This document shows, piece by piece, positions 27,136-34,883 of a stretch of DNA of 64,000 bases. The notes under the pieces were generated by a model, which saw only the letters and a program-made list of their open reading frames with translations, had not been told where the DNA came from and searched no databases. The stretch comes from Paenibacillus sinopodophylli (GTDB lineage Bacteria; Bacillota; Bacilli; Paenibacillales; Paenibacillaceae). The stretch covers positions 1,399,339 through 1,463,338 of the forward strand of contig NZ_VDBO01000001.1 in the NCBI RefSeq assembly GCF_005930355.1, given 5' to 3'. The number at the start of each line of letters is the position of its first letter. Positions within the stretch are counted from its first letter, which is position 1. The translations under genes were made by a program, and so were the position numbers.

Positions 27136-27224
27136 CTTATACTCCCCTTCTGAGCAACAATTGCTCATCGCTTTTGGACATTATCGTATCAAATGATAGG
27201 AAAACAGGGCAAGCTTTCCGGCAT

Positions 27225-27257
27225 AAAAAAAAGGCTATACCTTCTGCAAGGTCAGCC
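27225..27257 (-). terminator. Terminator after the RsfA-like gene
   Basis: Minus strand AGGCTGACCTT-GCAG-AAGGTATAGCCT followed by eight T. It ends the regulator transcript just before panE. Confidence 0.92.
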
Positions 27258-27278
27258 TCTCTTCGCTTTCAATAGCAC

Positions 27279-27929
27279 TTATTCAATACGTTCCAAGTTT
27301 CCATTTGCATCCATTTTGAATCTAGGCTTTGCTTCATCATCATTGGTAAGCACCGTAAGTCTTCTTGCCCGATCCATAATTTGAATCAATGTTTTGTAAT
27401 CATCGTTAACGGTACGATAGTCGGTTTGAGCACTGTTAACCTCTTTGGACAATCTCTCATTCTGATCACGCAATCGATATAGCTCTTCCTCTTTTTCTTT
27501 CAGTTCCTTCTCATACCATTTCATTTGACGCGTTAAATCTTGATAACTCGTCTTCCATCCACGGAGAAAACGAATGACGGCATCTACAGATAGACCTTCT
27601 TCAATCGTGCTGCCCTCTGCTTTGAAACTACGCTCATCTGTCTCGAATACAGCAATAGATGAAACGTGCGGTGTTGCTACAACGGTTTGTTTTTTCAAAT
27701 AATTGCGCTTCTGGCGCTGCTGTTTAGCGATTTGGATGGCATCCTCATACCGTTTGCGGACACAGCTGTTCCAACGAAATCCGCAGGCAGCAGAAGTACG
27801 TCCTATACGTTCACCAACCTCTTCAAAAGCTGCAAGCTGTGTACTACCTTCGCGAATATGGCGCAGCGTCACCTCGGCGAGAATTAAATCATCGTCTGGA
27901 CTCCACGCATCTTGTCTAATTGCTGTCAT
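27279..27929 (-). CDS. RsfA-family (Myb/SANT-like) transcription factor
   Basis: The protein starts TAIRQDAWSPDDDLILAEVTL and continues HIREGSTQLAAFEEVGERIG then RTSAACGFRWNSCVRKRY, the SANT-like domain of RsfA, the prespore-specific regulator that modulates sigma-F genes in Bacillus. Residues 130-200 form a coiled coil (KWYEKELKEKEEELYRLRDQ). I start at ATG 27929, preceded by AGGAGG (spacing 10); the frame reads far upstream to 28124 without family similarity. Length is 216 residues. Bacillales encode several members, so whether this is RsfA itself or a paralogue is open. Confidence 0.85.
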   Translation of the reverse strand: MTAIRQDAWSPDDDLILAEVTLRHIREGSTQLAAFEEVGERIGRTSAACGFRWNSCVRKRYEDAIQIAKQQRQKRNYLKKQTVVATPHVSSIAVFETDERSFKAEGSTIEEGLSVDAVIRFLRGWKTSYQDLTRQMKWYEKELKEKEEELYRLRDQNERLSKEVNSAQTDYRTVNDDYKTLIQIMDRARRLTVLTNDDEAKPRFKMDANGNLERIE

Positions 27930-28030
27930 GCAACAAAAACCTCCTAACGTAAAGGCGCTTACTTTATCTCTATGCCCTTGGTAGAGTTCATAGAATCTAT
28001 TGGATACTAATTTGTATAACCATTTTTCAG

Positions 28031-28075
28031 CATACTCATACATGTTTGCTCCTATATTTGAGCAAACTAAGTATG
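28031..28075. promoter_or_regulatory. Perfect dyad upstream of the RsfA-like gene
   Basis: GTTTGCTC (28044-28051) and GAGCAAAC (28060-28067) are perfect inverted 8-mers around an 8-base AT spacer, flanked further out by CATAC (28031) and GTATG (28071). It lies about 115-140 bases before the regulator start. It could be an operator, possibly autoregulatory. Confidence 0.45.
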
Positions 28076-28101
28076 AATAAGCAGGAGTTCCCTGTCCTAA
28101 A

Positions 28102-28126
28102 CAAAAAAAAAGTGATTTCATCACTG
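28102..28126 (-). terminator. Small terminator-like hairpin facing the minus strand
   Basis: AGTGAT-GAA-ATCACT followed by nine T on the minus strand. No minus-strand gene ends here, so it may stop antisense read-through from the promoter region of the DUF2626 gene. Confidence 0.6.
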
Positions 28127-28133
28127 ATTTTGG

Positions 28134-28162
28134 TTTACACTTATTTCACCAAACGTTATAAT
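28134..28162 (+). promoter_or_regulatory. Sigma-A promoter of the DUF2626 gene
   Basis: TTTACA (28134-28139), a 17-base spacer and a perfect TATAAT (28157-28162), about 40 bases before the start codon. Confidence 0.85.
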
Positions 28163-28204
28163 GATCATTAGAAAATCGGGTCGCAGCGAGAGGGGGATAT
28201 TATC

Positions 28205-28441
28205 ATGGCACGCATGTATCGGGTACTTGGTTTTTGGACCCTGGTAATCGGACTAATGGCTTTCGCAGGCCATATGACGGAATTTGCGCTTTTGTTTTTC
28301 GCACAAGCCGTTGCTTTCGTATTTCTAGGTTACTTGAATTTCTCCGAAAGAACTTACATCGTTATGTTCTGGGGATATATGATCATTTCATTCGTGGGTT
28401 TCACGTATTGGTCGGTCTTCAAGATGGACTTGCCGTTCTAA
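28205..28441 (+). CDS. DUF2626 small membrane protein
   Basis: A 78-residue hydrophobic protein with three helices (RVLGFWTLVIGLMAFAG, EFALLFFAQAVAFVFLGYL, YIVMFWGYMIISFVGFTYW). The pattern of RVLGFWT near the start, FVFLGYLNFSER and FVGFTYWSVF at the end is that of DUF2626 (YqgY-like) proteins of Bacillales. Function unknown. Strong promoter and GAGGGGGA ribosome site suggest high expression. Confidence 0.85.
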   Translation: MARMYRVLGFWTLVIGLMAFAGHMTEFALLFFAQAVAFVFLGYLNFSERTYIVMFWGYMIISFVGFTYWSVFKMDLPF

Positions 28442-28534
28442 CCTAAGCAACTAAGCTTGGTAGAAGGCAGATTGTTCCCAAACCTTTCACAGGTTCGGAG
28501 TATAAGTACAGAAGCTGAAAGGCGTACATACTTA

Positions 28535-28574
28535 AGAAAAGGTGCCAGTCCGCGAGGACTGGCACCTTTTCTTT
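28535..28574. terminator. Bidirectional terminator between DUF2626 and MidA-like genes
   Basis: GGTGCCAGTCC-GCGA-GGACTGGCACC is an 11 bp perfect stem with A/T runs on both sides. It serves both converging genes. Confidence 0.93.
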
Positions 28575-28581
28575 GGACAGG

Positions 28582-29733
28582 CTAATTATTATCCAGAATC
28601 ATCACCTTGAACGATTCGCTCATTTGATCACTTAGCAGCAGCTGCCTGATTGCCCTGTTTTTCCGAGCCTCCTCGCTAAAGGGGTCTGGATTATGATGGT
28701 TTTGCAGAAGTTCCAATACGCCGTTATCGATTAAAAATTGTTTCTGCGTCATATACGCAATGAATCTCCAGCCGTTAGCCTCCGCTTCCTTGCGCACAAA
28801 GGTAAATGGGACGTGAGAAGTGATGTCCTGTTGGCCGACCCTGATATAGGGATTATCACTCACGGTATGCTGCCAGTAGCAAAGCAATGTGCCATCCATT
28901 CTGTGCTCAGCCGTATATTCAGCCGCTTCATGCCCGTAATCAATCAGGACAAGCCTTGATTTCTTCATTACCTTACTGAGCTTTATTAAAAACTCACTCG
29001 CCCCCGTATGAATTTCTGTACGTTGTCCTTCCTCTAGCTTAATACCGTCTCTTGCAAGCCATTCTAGAACACGATGATCCTCCAGCGGCATCAGCACCTC
29101 ATAAAAGCCCCTCTCAGCATCGCCAGCCACTCCAAGCTCCATCAGCTCGCCAGCTACGGTTTGAACGCGGCGTACAGGAAATGCATCAAGAAGCTCATTA
29201 GCTATAACTAGTGCAGGCTCTCCAAGCCAGCGGGCTTCCCAAGCATCTGACGAGGATTCGAATAAAGGAGCCAACCCCATTGCTTCGTATTGTGCAAAAG
29301 CTTCCTGCGCTGCTTCCCGGTGCCCAGGATGATCCTCAATAAGAATATGCTGTATCAAGTGCTGCCACTTGCTATCTCTCTTCAAGACGGAAGCTGCGAT
29401 TTGGGCTGACAGCCTGCCCGTTCCCGCTCCCCACTCGATAAGCTTTAGAGGTACGCCTATCGCTGCCGCATAGGTATGAACATAGCCCTCCAGCACCTCG
29501 GCCATAATCGCACCTATACCTGAGCTTGTATAGAAATCGCCTTGCTTGCCTACCCGCGATTGACCCGACCGATAATAACCGTAATCAGAATCATATAAGC
29601 ATACATTCATGTAGTCTAGGAATGAGATGCACGGTACGTGAACGGCGTTGCCTTGCATGTCGACATAGCTGCCAGTCTTACTGGAAGCCGCAATGCTCGC
29701 TCCTATCGAAGCAGATAGCTCTTTTTCATACAT
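28582..29733 (-). CDS. SAM-dependent methyltransferase, MidA/NDUFAF7 family (COG1565)
   Basis: A 383-residue protein. Hallmarks are YGYYRSGQSRVGKQGDFYTS near 45-65, the SAM-binding KLIEWGAGTGRLSAQIA, the LVIANELLDAFPVRR motif, and LVLIDYGHEA. In mitochondria the family methylates a complex I arginine; the bacterial substrate is not established. I start at ATG 29731-29733 (MYEKELSAS), which has AAGGATG 9 bases upstream; the long frame to 30081 is the antisense shadow of the neighbouring gene. It is divergent from the coiled-coil gene with 76 bases between starts. Confidence 0.88.
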   Translation of the reverse strand: MYEKELSASIGASIAASSKTGSYVDMQGNAVHVPCISFLDYMNVCLYDSDYGYYRSGQSRVGKQGDFYTSSGIGAIMAEVLEGYVHTYAAAIGVPLKLIEWGAGTGRLSAQIAASVLKRDSKWQHLIQHILIEDHPGHREAAQEAFAQYEAMGLAPLFESSSDAWEARWLGEPALVIANELLDAFPVRRVQTVAGELMELGVAGDAERGFYEVLMPLEDHRVLEWLARDGIKLEEGQRTEIHTGASEFLIKLSKVMKKSRLVLIDYGHEAAEYTAEHRMDGTLLCYWQHTVSDNPYIRVGQQDITSHVPFTFVRKEAEANGWRFIAYMTQKQFLIDNGVLELLQNHHNPDPFSEEARKNRAIRQLLLSDQMSESFKVMILDNN

Positions 29734-29809
29734 GATGAGGTTCATCCTTTTCCAAATGTAAGATATAATAGAATGGATTGCCGCATAAAATGAATGCTGA
29801 GGAGGGACG

Positions 29810-30916
29810 ATGCCGTTGACTTTGCCACCTGAGCGCAATCGTATTTCCATAGCAGCCACGGCGTTGCTGCTCGTTACAGCGCTCCTGTTCCGAGTTACCG
29901 CGTGGGCAGCACCTCTAACGGCTGATGAATCGGATTTGCACGCTTTGTTTGAGAAGAGCTTATCTGTCGTTGAAATCGATAAAGAAATTGCCCGGATCGG
30001 AGAACAGAAGCAACAGCTCATGCTGACCATGACAGACACTGAGAAACAGCTTGTACTGCAAGAGCAGCAAATAGCGGACAAGCAAGATGAAGCAGGCAGC
30101 GTCCTGCGCGCTTATTATATGGGTGAACGAGACTTTCTGCTTAGCGCTCTTCTCTCGTTCAATTCGTTATCAGAGCTGTTCCAAATGCTCGATTATGCGG
30201 AAATTATACTTACCCATGATAAGCATACCCTTCATACTTATGTCGATCAATACAAGCAGGTCAAGGAAGGCTACCGTCAACTGCAAACCAGAAGTGACGA
30301 ATTGATCGCCGTAGAAGAGCAGCTTCGAGCACAACGAGAGCGCGTACTGACGCTTGAGAATGAGCTTGATCAGGAGCTGTCCGGCCGCTCTGATGCCGAG
30401 AGAATTCGAATCTTAATGACGGAGCTGACCTCCTATTGGGAGACAGCCGGTATCACTGAGGTGAAACAATATTTTCGCGCGCTCTCCAAAGCGATGAAGA
30501 AACTGCCAGGCTGGGTACAGGACAATAAAGACCTTCTTGAGATTAAAGGCTTTAATTACACGATTCGAGTGCCGCAAGACAGCTTGAACGCTTTTCTCAG
30601 AGAACAGAATGACATCTTCAATCAATTTGAATTCACATTTGTGAATGGCCAGGTTATTGCGCAAGGCAAACGTGAGAACATGGAAATAAAAATAAGCGGC
30701 CATTATACGATCGAGGATGAGCCTAAGAATGCCATCATGTTCCACGTTGACGAGCTGCTGTTCAACGGTTTTTCCTTGCCTGATACGACCAAAAGCGCAT
30801 TGGAAGAAGAATTTGATCTTGGCTTCTACCCTGACCTTATTGTTTCTTTCCTCAAAGCAAAGTCTGTTGACATGAAGGACGGCGAGCTTACGATTAAGCT
30901 AAGCTTGAAGCTTTAG
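29810..30916 (+). CDS. Secreted coiled-coil protein, CwlO/PcsB-like N-terminal part
   Basis: A 368-residue protein with a signal peptide (hydrophobic 15-32, cleavage near AWA-APL). Residues 40-210 are a long coiled coil (EIDKEIARIGEQKQQLMLTMT, then YYMGERDFLLSALLSFNSLSELFQMLDYAEIIL), which is the layout of the N-terminal regulatory domain of CwlO/PcsB peptidoglycan hydrolases. No NlpC/P60 or peptidase M23 domain follows. Residues 230-368 are a beta-rich region (FNYTIRVPQDSLNAFLREQ and MFHVDELLFNGFSLP) that I do not recognise. A cell-surface role is likely but inferred. ATG follows GAGGAGGGACG. Confidence 0.65.
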   Translation: MPLTLPPERNRISIAATALLLVTALLFRVTAWAAPLTADESDLHALFEKSLSVVEIDKEIARIGEQKQQLMLTMTDTEKQLVLQEQQIADKQDEAGSVLRAYYMGERDFLLSALLSFNSLSELFQMLDYAEIILTHDKHTLHTYVDQYKQVKEGYRQLQTRSDELIAVEEQLRAQRERVLTLENELDQELSGRSDAERIRILMTELTSYWETAGITEVKQYFRALSKAMKKLPGWVQDNKDLLEIKGFNYTIRVPQDSLNAFLREQNDIFNQFEFTFVNGQVIAQGKRENMEIKISGHYTIEDEPKNAIMFHVDELLFNGFSLPDTTKSALEEEFDLGFYPDLIVSFLKAKSVDMKDGELTIKLSLKL

Positions 30917-30961
30917 CGAATTAAATTTTGAACGATTAACTCGAATAAAAGCCGTCTTCAT

Positions 30962-31062
30962 CAAGCAAAAACGTCTGCGGCGTCCTTTAGACGCTGAAGG
31001 AGCTTTGACGGTCAAATATAAGCCCTTTATAAGCTAACAAACTTATAAATTCTTATATTTCA
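30962..31062. repeat. Dispersed palindromic repeat, type B
   Basis: It begins CAAGCAAAAACGTCTGCGGC and contains GACGCTGAAGGAGCTTTGAC, then a hairpin of AAATATAAG with CTTATATTT. It is about 90% identical to 39961-40062. It sits directly before the terminator of the next gene. Confidence 0.85.
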
Positions 31063-31105
31063 AAAAAGAGCCTGTTCTCTATTCACTCGAGAACGGCTCT
31101 TTTTA
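31062..31105. terminator. Bidirectional terminator between the coiled-coil and solute-binding genes
   Basis: AAAAAGAGCCTGTTCTC pairs with GAGAACGGCTCTTTTT over a 9-base loop. It serves both converging genes and overlaps the last bases of the minus-strand frame. Confidence 0.9.
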
Positions 31106-32395
31106 TTGATCAAGCTCATTCAGAGCGTCCAGATATGCCGATATTTCAAGCGTAGTCTCTGAATAGGTACGCCATATTTGCTCACGCTGCTGCCACTTTT
31201 CAGGCCAATGCGGATCTGGAATCGGAAGCTGCTGATCTGCTTTCTTGGCGTTGAGCACTTTCGTCCACCATTCTGGCGGGATATGTGCCTGTTCCCTTAA
31301 CAAAGAGCTGTTGAACGCATATAATGAGGCTCTTGCCGGCAGCTGTCCCGATCGATCATAAACAAGCTGCTGGTTGTTGATATCGGACATTTCTTGGATC
31401 CACAACATCGCTTCGTCTTCCATCCTACTGCTGGAAGACAAGACATAGCTGCGTCCGTTTAGCCATGGGTAATGAATCTGCTCCCGATTCACATTCAGCT
31501 TGCCCCGAACAGACTCTGGCAGCTTCTCATAATCATTCCAAGTCAGAATAGCAGCGAGCAGCTTGTTCGTTTCGAATGCTTTGGTTAGAGCAGCTGTTTC
31601 ATCCCCGTCAATTCGGCTGATATTCGCCCTTCGCTCCTGGAACCATCCGAGCTGCATCATCTGGTTCTCGCTGACAGGCAACACCTGCAGACCGTCGCTT
31701 AGATTGTTGCGGAAAGCTGACAGCCACACAAGCTGCTGATAAAGATCTCCTGCCCCCCAGTTGACTATGCTTGCTTCAGGATGAAGTTCTATCATCTTAA
31801 GCGCAGCTGCTTGATAGCCAAGCCAATCTAGCGGAGGCTCCTTTAATCCCACTTCCTCCAGCAGCGCACTGCTCCACACGACGAAATAGGGATTCAAATC
31901 CTTCGGAACACCCCATAAGTAACCATTCCATTTGAGCGGTTCCAGCAAACCAGCCATTTGATCCGTAAGCGTATCACCTGTCATTATACTGTCTGCGGGT
32001 TTGAGGAAGCCTTTCACTGCAAATGGCCTCACCCACCCGTTGTCCAGCAGCATAATATCGGCAGCCTCGCCACGTTGACTCTGAAGCGACCATTGCGTAT
32101 ATGCATCCCTCTTTGATGGCTCATTTACAAGCTTCACCTGGATATGTGGGTATTTCATCATGAAATTGCGATTGAGCTCCTGCAACTGTTGGAACTGTAT
32201 ATACGTCAAGGAAACGTTTACATGAATGTTCGTAAGTTGATCGACAATGAGCTCACCAGGTACGGTCTGTAAATTGGATTTGCCATCCGGCTTGCCTATG
32301 CTTGCAGGATTAGCGTCTTTTGAGAAGGGGATAAGCAGCAATGCCGCCAACAATAAAGCACCTAATAAAAACGGCACATATTTTCTGGGAGTCAC
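31103..32395 (-). CDS. ABC-type sugar solute-binding-like protein (family 1), membrane anchored
   Basis: A 430-residue protein resembling family 1 extracellular binding proteins: after an N-terminal membrane helix (7-24) come LNRNFMMKYPHIQVKLV, GEAADIMLLDNGWVRPFA, KGFLKPAD, WNGYLWGVPKDLNPYFVVW and a C-terminal helical lobe with SRMEDEAMLWIQEM. There is no lipobox cysteine, so it would be held by the uncleaved helix or released. The start is GTG with AAAGGA upstream. No permease or ATPase gene is adjacent; an orphan fused permease lies at 59.8-61.6 kb. Substrate unknown. Confidence 0.8.
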   Translation of the reverse strand: MTPRKYVPFLLGALLLAALLLIPFSKDANPASIGKPDGKSNLQTVPGELIVDQLTNIHVNVSLTYIQFQQLQELNRNFMMKYPHIQVKLVNEPSKRDAYTQWSLQSQRGEAADIMLLDNGWVRPFAVKGFLKPADSIMTGDTLTDQMAGLLEPLKWNGYLWGVPKDLNPYFVVWSSALLEEVGLKEPPLDWLGYQAAALKMIELHPEASIVNWGAGDLYQQLVWLSAFRNNLSDGLQVLPVSENQMMQLGWFQERRANISRIDGDETAALTKAFETNKLLAAILTWNDYEKLPESVRGKLNVNREQIHYPWLNGRSYVLSSSSRMEDEAMLWIQEMSDINNQQLVYDRSGQLPARASLYAFNSSLLREQAHIPPEWWTKVLNAKKADQQLPIPDPHWPEKWQQREQIWRTYSETTLEISAYLDALNELDQ

Positions 32396-32491
32396 AGCCT
32401 TCTTCCTTTCATCCTAAAATCTACTAAAAACAGGATAACAATAAATTCAAGCTTTGTCCAAATGAACATGATTAGTGAACATGCCAAGCAC

Positions 32492-32520
32492 AAAAAAAGA
32501 CCCCCTCATACCGAGGGGGT
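32492..32520 (-). terminator. Terminator of phoH
   Basis: Minus strand ACCCCCTCGG-TATG-AGGGGGT followed by seven T, 15 bases after the stop codon. Confidence 0.92.
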
Positions 32521-32534
32521 TGCCGCCTTAGCCG

Positions 32535-33866
32535 TTATAGCAAATCTGCTGCTAGCTGCGCCAGCTTCGAGCGCTCACCCTTCTCCAGCGTCATATGACC
32601 GCTCGTTCCTTCAGCTTTGAATCGCTCGACGATATGCGTGAGCCCATTGCTGATAGAGTCAAGGTAAGGATGGTCAATTTGCTCGGGATCACCCATGAGT
32701 ACGATTTTGCTTCCTTCACCAACACGCGACACGATCGTTTTCACTTCATGCTTCGTTAAATTTTGCGCCTCGTCAATAATGATGAATTGTCCTGGAATGG
32801 AGCGTCCGCGGATATACGTTAACGCCTCCACCTGAATACTTCCCATCCCCATCAATATTTTATCGATATCGCCTGATTTCTTGGTATCAAATAAATATTC
32901 CAAATTATCGTAGATCGGCTGCATCCATGGACGCAGCTTCTCTTCTTTCTCCCCTGGCAAATAACCAATATCTTTGCCCATTGGGACAACCGGCCGTGCA
33001 ATCAGCAACTTCTTGTATTTGTGTTCATCCTCCGTTTTCAGCAAGCCTGCTGCAAGCGCGAGAAGCGTCTTACCCGTTCCTGCCTTGCCCGATAACGTAA
33101 CAAGCGGGATATCATCATTCAGCAGCAGCTCAAGCGCCATACGCTGCTGTGCGTTGCGAGCGGTTATGCCCCAGACCGGATCATTGCTTAGGAATAATGG
33201 CTCAAGCCTTGCCCCATCCTGGCTGACCTTCAGTAGCGCCGACTTCGAAGTTCCCATTTCATCTCTCAATATAACGAATTCGTTCGGATTCAGACGAATA
33301 TTCAAATGCATGTTATTCACGGTCAAGAAACGATACGTATAAAACTCATCAATGACTGCAGGATGCACATACAGCGTCATATAACCTGCGTAGAACTCTG
33401 ACGACACAACGACTCTATCAGACAGATAATCCTGCGCCTGGAGCCCCAGCACGTCTGCCTTAATCCGTACCAGTACATCCTTGCTTACGAGAACAATGTT
33501 CCGTTTCTCCGTTTCATTTTCTTGCTCTATATGGTAATTCAGCGCTACCGCTAATATCCGATTATCATTGGACATTTCACCGAACATTTCCTGAACGCGT
33601 ATAAAGCTGCGATGGTTCAACTCCACCTTCAGCAGACCGCCGCTTGGAAGTGTAATACCTTCGTGCAAATGTCCTTTTTCTCTCATCTTGTCAAGCAGTC
33701 GGGATATTTGGCGCGCGTTTCTTCCTAATTCGTCAGCCAACCTCTTCTTAGAATCAATTTCCTCCAACACGACCGCGGGAATTATGACTTCATTATCATC
33801 GAAAGCAAAAATCGCTTGCGGATCATGAAGCAGCACATTTGTATCGAGCACGAATATTTTTTTCAT
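32535..33866 (-). CDS. phoH: PhoH-family ATPase with N-terminal PIN domain (YlaK-like)
   Basis: Cytoplasmic protein coupling a PIN ribonuclease fold (residues 1-140: KKIFVLDTNVLLHDPQAIF, VVLEEIDSKKR, NDNRILAVAL with the acidic metal ligands) to a PhoH P-loop ATPase (VTLSGKAGTGKTLLALAAGL, ARPVVPMGKDIGYLPG, IIIDEAQNLTKHEVKTIVSR, GDPEQIDHPYLD). Such PIN-PhoH proteins are thought to be RNA helicases/nucleases. I start at ATG 33866, preceded by GGGAGGG; the product is 443 residues. In B. subtilis the homologue ylaK is also next to ylaJ. Confidence 0.95.
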   Translation of the reverse strand: MKKIFVLDTNVLLHDPQAIFAFDDNEVIIPAVVLEEIDSKKRLADELGRNARQISRLLDKMREKGHLHEGITLPSGGLLKVELNHRSFIRVQEMFGEMSNDNRILAVALNYHIEQENETEKRNIVLVSKDVLVRIKADVLGLQAQDYLSDRVVVSSEFYAGYMTLYVHPAVIDEFYTYRFLTVNNMHLNIRLNPNEFVILRDEMGTSKSALLKVSQDGARLEPLFLSNDPVWGITARNAQQRMALELLLNDDIPLVTLSGKAGTGKTLLALAAGLLKTEDEHKYKKLLIARPVVPMGKDIGYLPGEKEEKLRPWMQPIYDNLEYLFDTKKSGDIDKILMGMGSIQVEALTYIRGRSIPGQFIIIDEAQNLTKHEVKTIVSRVGEGSKIVLMGDPEQIDHPYLDSISNGLTHIVERFKAEGTSGHMTLEKGERSKLAQLAADLL

Positions 33867-33981
33867 GAGAACCCTCCCGGCGTTGGATATCATTAGAGGC
33901 CATACATAGCAATTCGCTGCTGCGGGTACACTATGGCGGACAAGTAACTTTCATTTTCAACGAGAAAAAGAGGTGGCAAAC

Positions 33982-34521
33982 ATGTTCAAATGGCTTACTT
34001 CTGCGATCATTGTTGCGATTGTAGCGACAGGCTGCAGCACCGCCGCACGTAATGAGACATCACCCTCTCCACGAAATAATGGCCGTGTTCATACTCAACA
34101 GACTGAACCGCGTAAGAAGGAAATTAAAAATTCAGAGCAAGTTGCGGCACATCTGGAACAGTTGGCCAAAGGAATTGATGGAGTAACGAACGCGCACTGT
34201 GTCGTGTTCGGGAATACCGCGATTGTCGGCATTGATGTTGAAGCCAAGATGGAAAGGTCAAGAGTCGGTACAATTAAATATTCAGTTGCTGAAGCCTTCC
34301 GCAAAGATCCTTACGGCATCGATGCACTCGTTACAGCGGACATGGATCTCTCCCAACGCATCAATGAAATTGGAGCAGATATCAAGCGCGGCAGACCGAT
34401 CGCCGGTTTCGCCGAAGAGATGGCCGATATTATGGGAAGATTAATTCCACAGCTTCCTCGTGACCTCATCCCGCAGGAGCCAGAGCATCATGAAGCTCCA
34501 ACAATGAATAAGAAATTGTAA
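33982..34521 (+). CDS. YhcN/YlaJ-family sporulation lipoprotein
   Basis: A 179-residue lipoprotein: the signal peptide ends in VATGCS (lipobox cysteine about residue 18). The mature part has AAHLEQLAKGIDGVTNAHCV and FGNTAIVGIDVEAKMERSRV, then ALVTADMDLSQRINEIGADI, the YhcN/YlaJ pattern. Members coat the inner spore membrane and affect germination. I start at ATG 33982 with GAGGTGG 6 bases upstream; a GTG at 33973 overlaps that site. It diverges from phoH and converges with the small gene at 34561. Confidence 0.88.
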   Translation: MFKWLTSAIIVAIVATGCSTAARNETSPSPRNNGRVHTQQTEPRKKEIKNSEQVAAHLEQLAKGIDGVTNAHCVVFGNTAIVGIDVEAKMERSRVGTIKYSVAEAFRKDPYGIDALVTADMDLSQRINEIGADIKRGRPIAGFAEEMADIMGRLIPQLPRDLIPQEPEHHEAPTMNKKL

Positions 34522-34539
34522 ACATCCCCTTGAAGACAC

Positions 34540-34573
34540 AAAAAGCCTAGTGGCATACCACTAGGCTTTCTTC
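34540..34573. terminator. Bidirectional terminator between ylaJ-like and the small gene
   Basis: AAAAGCCTAGTGG-CATA-CCACTAGGCTTTC is a perfect 10 bp stem with flanking A and T runs. The stop codon of the minus-strand small gene (34561-34563) lies inside the stem. Confidence 0.92.
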
Positions 34574-34803
34574 ATAGCCGCAGAAACTTGTACAACCCTG
34601 TTGCCGCCGGCATTTATGTTATTCGGTTGATCGCACACAATAGTAGCGGACAAGCACGCGGCATCAAGCATCGCGTCCCGCACTCTTGGCATGCTCGAGG
34701 TCCAATCGTCAGAAACCGTAACCAGCTTATGCACAGGAACGAGAGATAGCATGGAAAACACGTCGATCATTGGCTCGGCTATTGCAGATACGGTATGGGT
34801 CAT
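34561..34803 (-). CDS. Small protein of unknown function (80 residues)
   Basis: ATG at 34801-34803 has a perfect AGAAGGAGGTC site 7 bases upstream, and a promoter lies about 50 bases further up, so the gene is probably real. The product (MTHTVSAIAEPMIDVFSMLS to the end VVQVSAAMKKA) has no membrane helix and two cysteines (in DAACLSATIVCDQ). I do not recognise a family. It follows the LCP gene on the same strand with an 80-base gap and its own promoter and terminator. Confidence 0.6.
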   Translation of the reverse strand: MTHTVSAIAEPMIDVFSMLSLVPVHKLVTVSDDWTSSMPRVRDAMLDAACLSATIVCDQPNNINAGGNRVVQVSAAMKKA

Positions 34804-34851
34804 TCGCATGACCTCCTTCTGAACAGATTCAACTATGGCCTCTGTAGTTGT

Positions 34852-34880
34852 ATTATAACTAACATATTAACGATCGTCTA
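34852..34880 (-). promoter_or_regulatory. Candidate sigma-A promoter of the 80-residue gene
   Basis: Minus strand TAGACG (34875-34880), 17-base spacer, perfect TATAAT (34852-34857). The -35 box starts 4 bases before the LCP stop codon. Confidence 0.6.
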
Positions 34881-34883
34881 TGG

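Noticed and set aside
28582..30081. A 499-residue version of the MidA-like protein
   Set aside because: The first 116 residues are antisense to the coiled-coil gene, Ser/Cys-rich and without family similarity; a good ribosome site supports the ATG at 29733.
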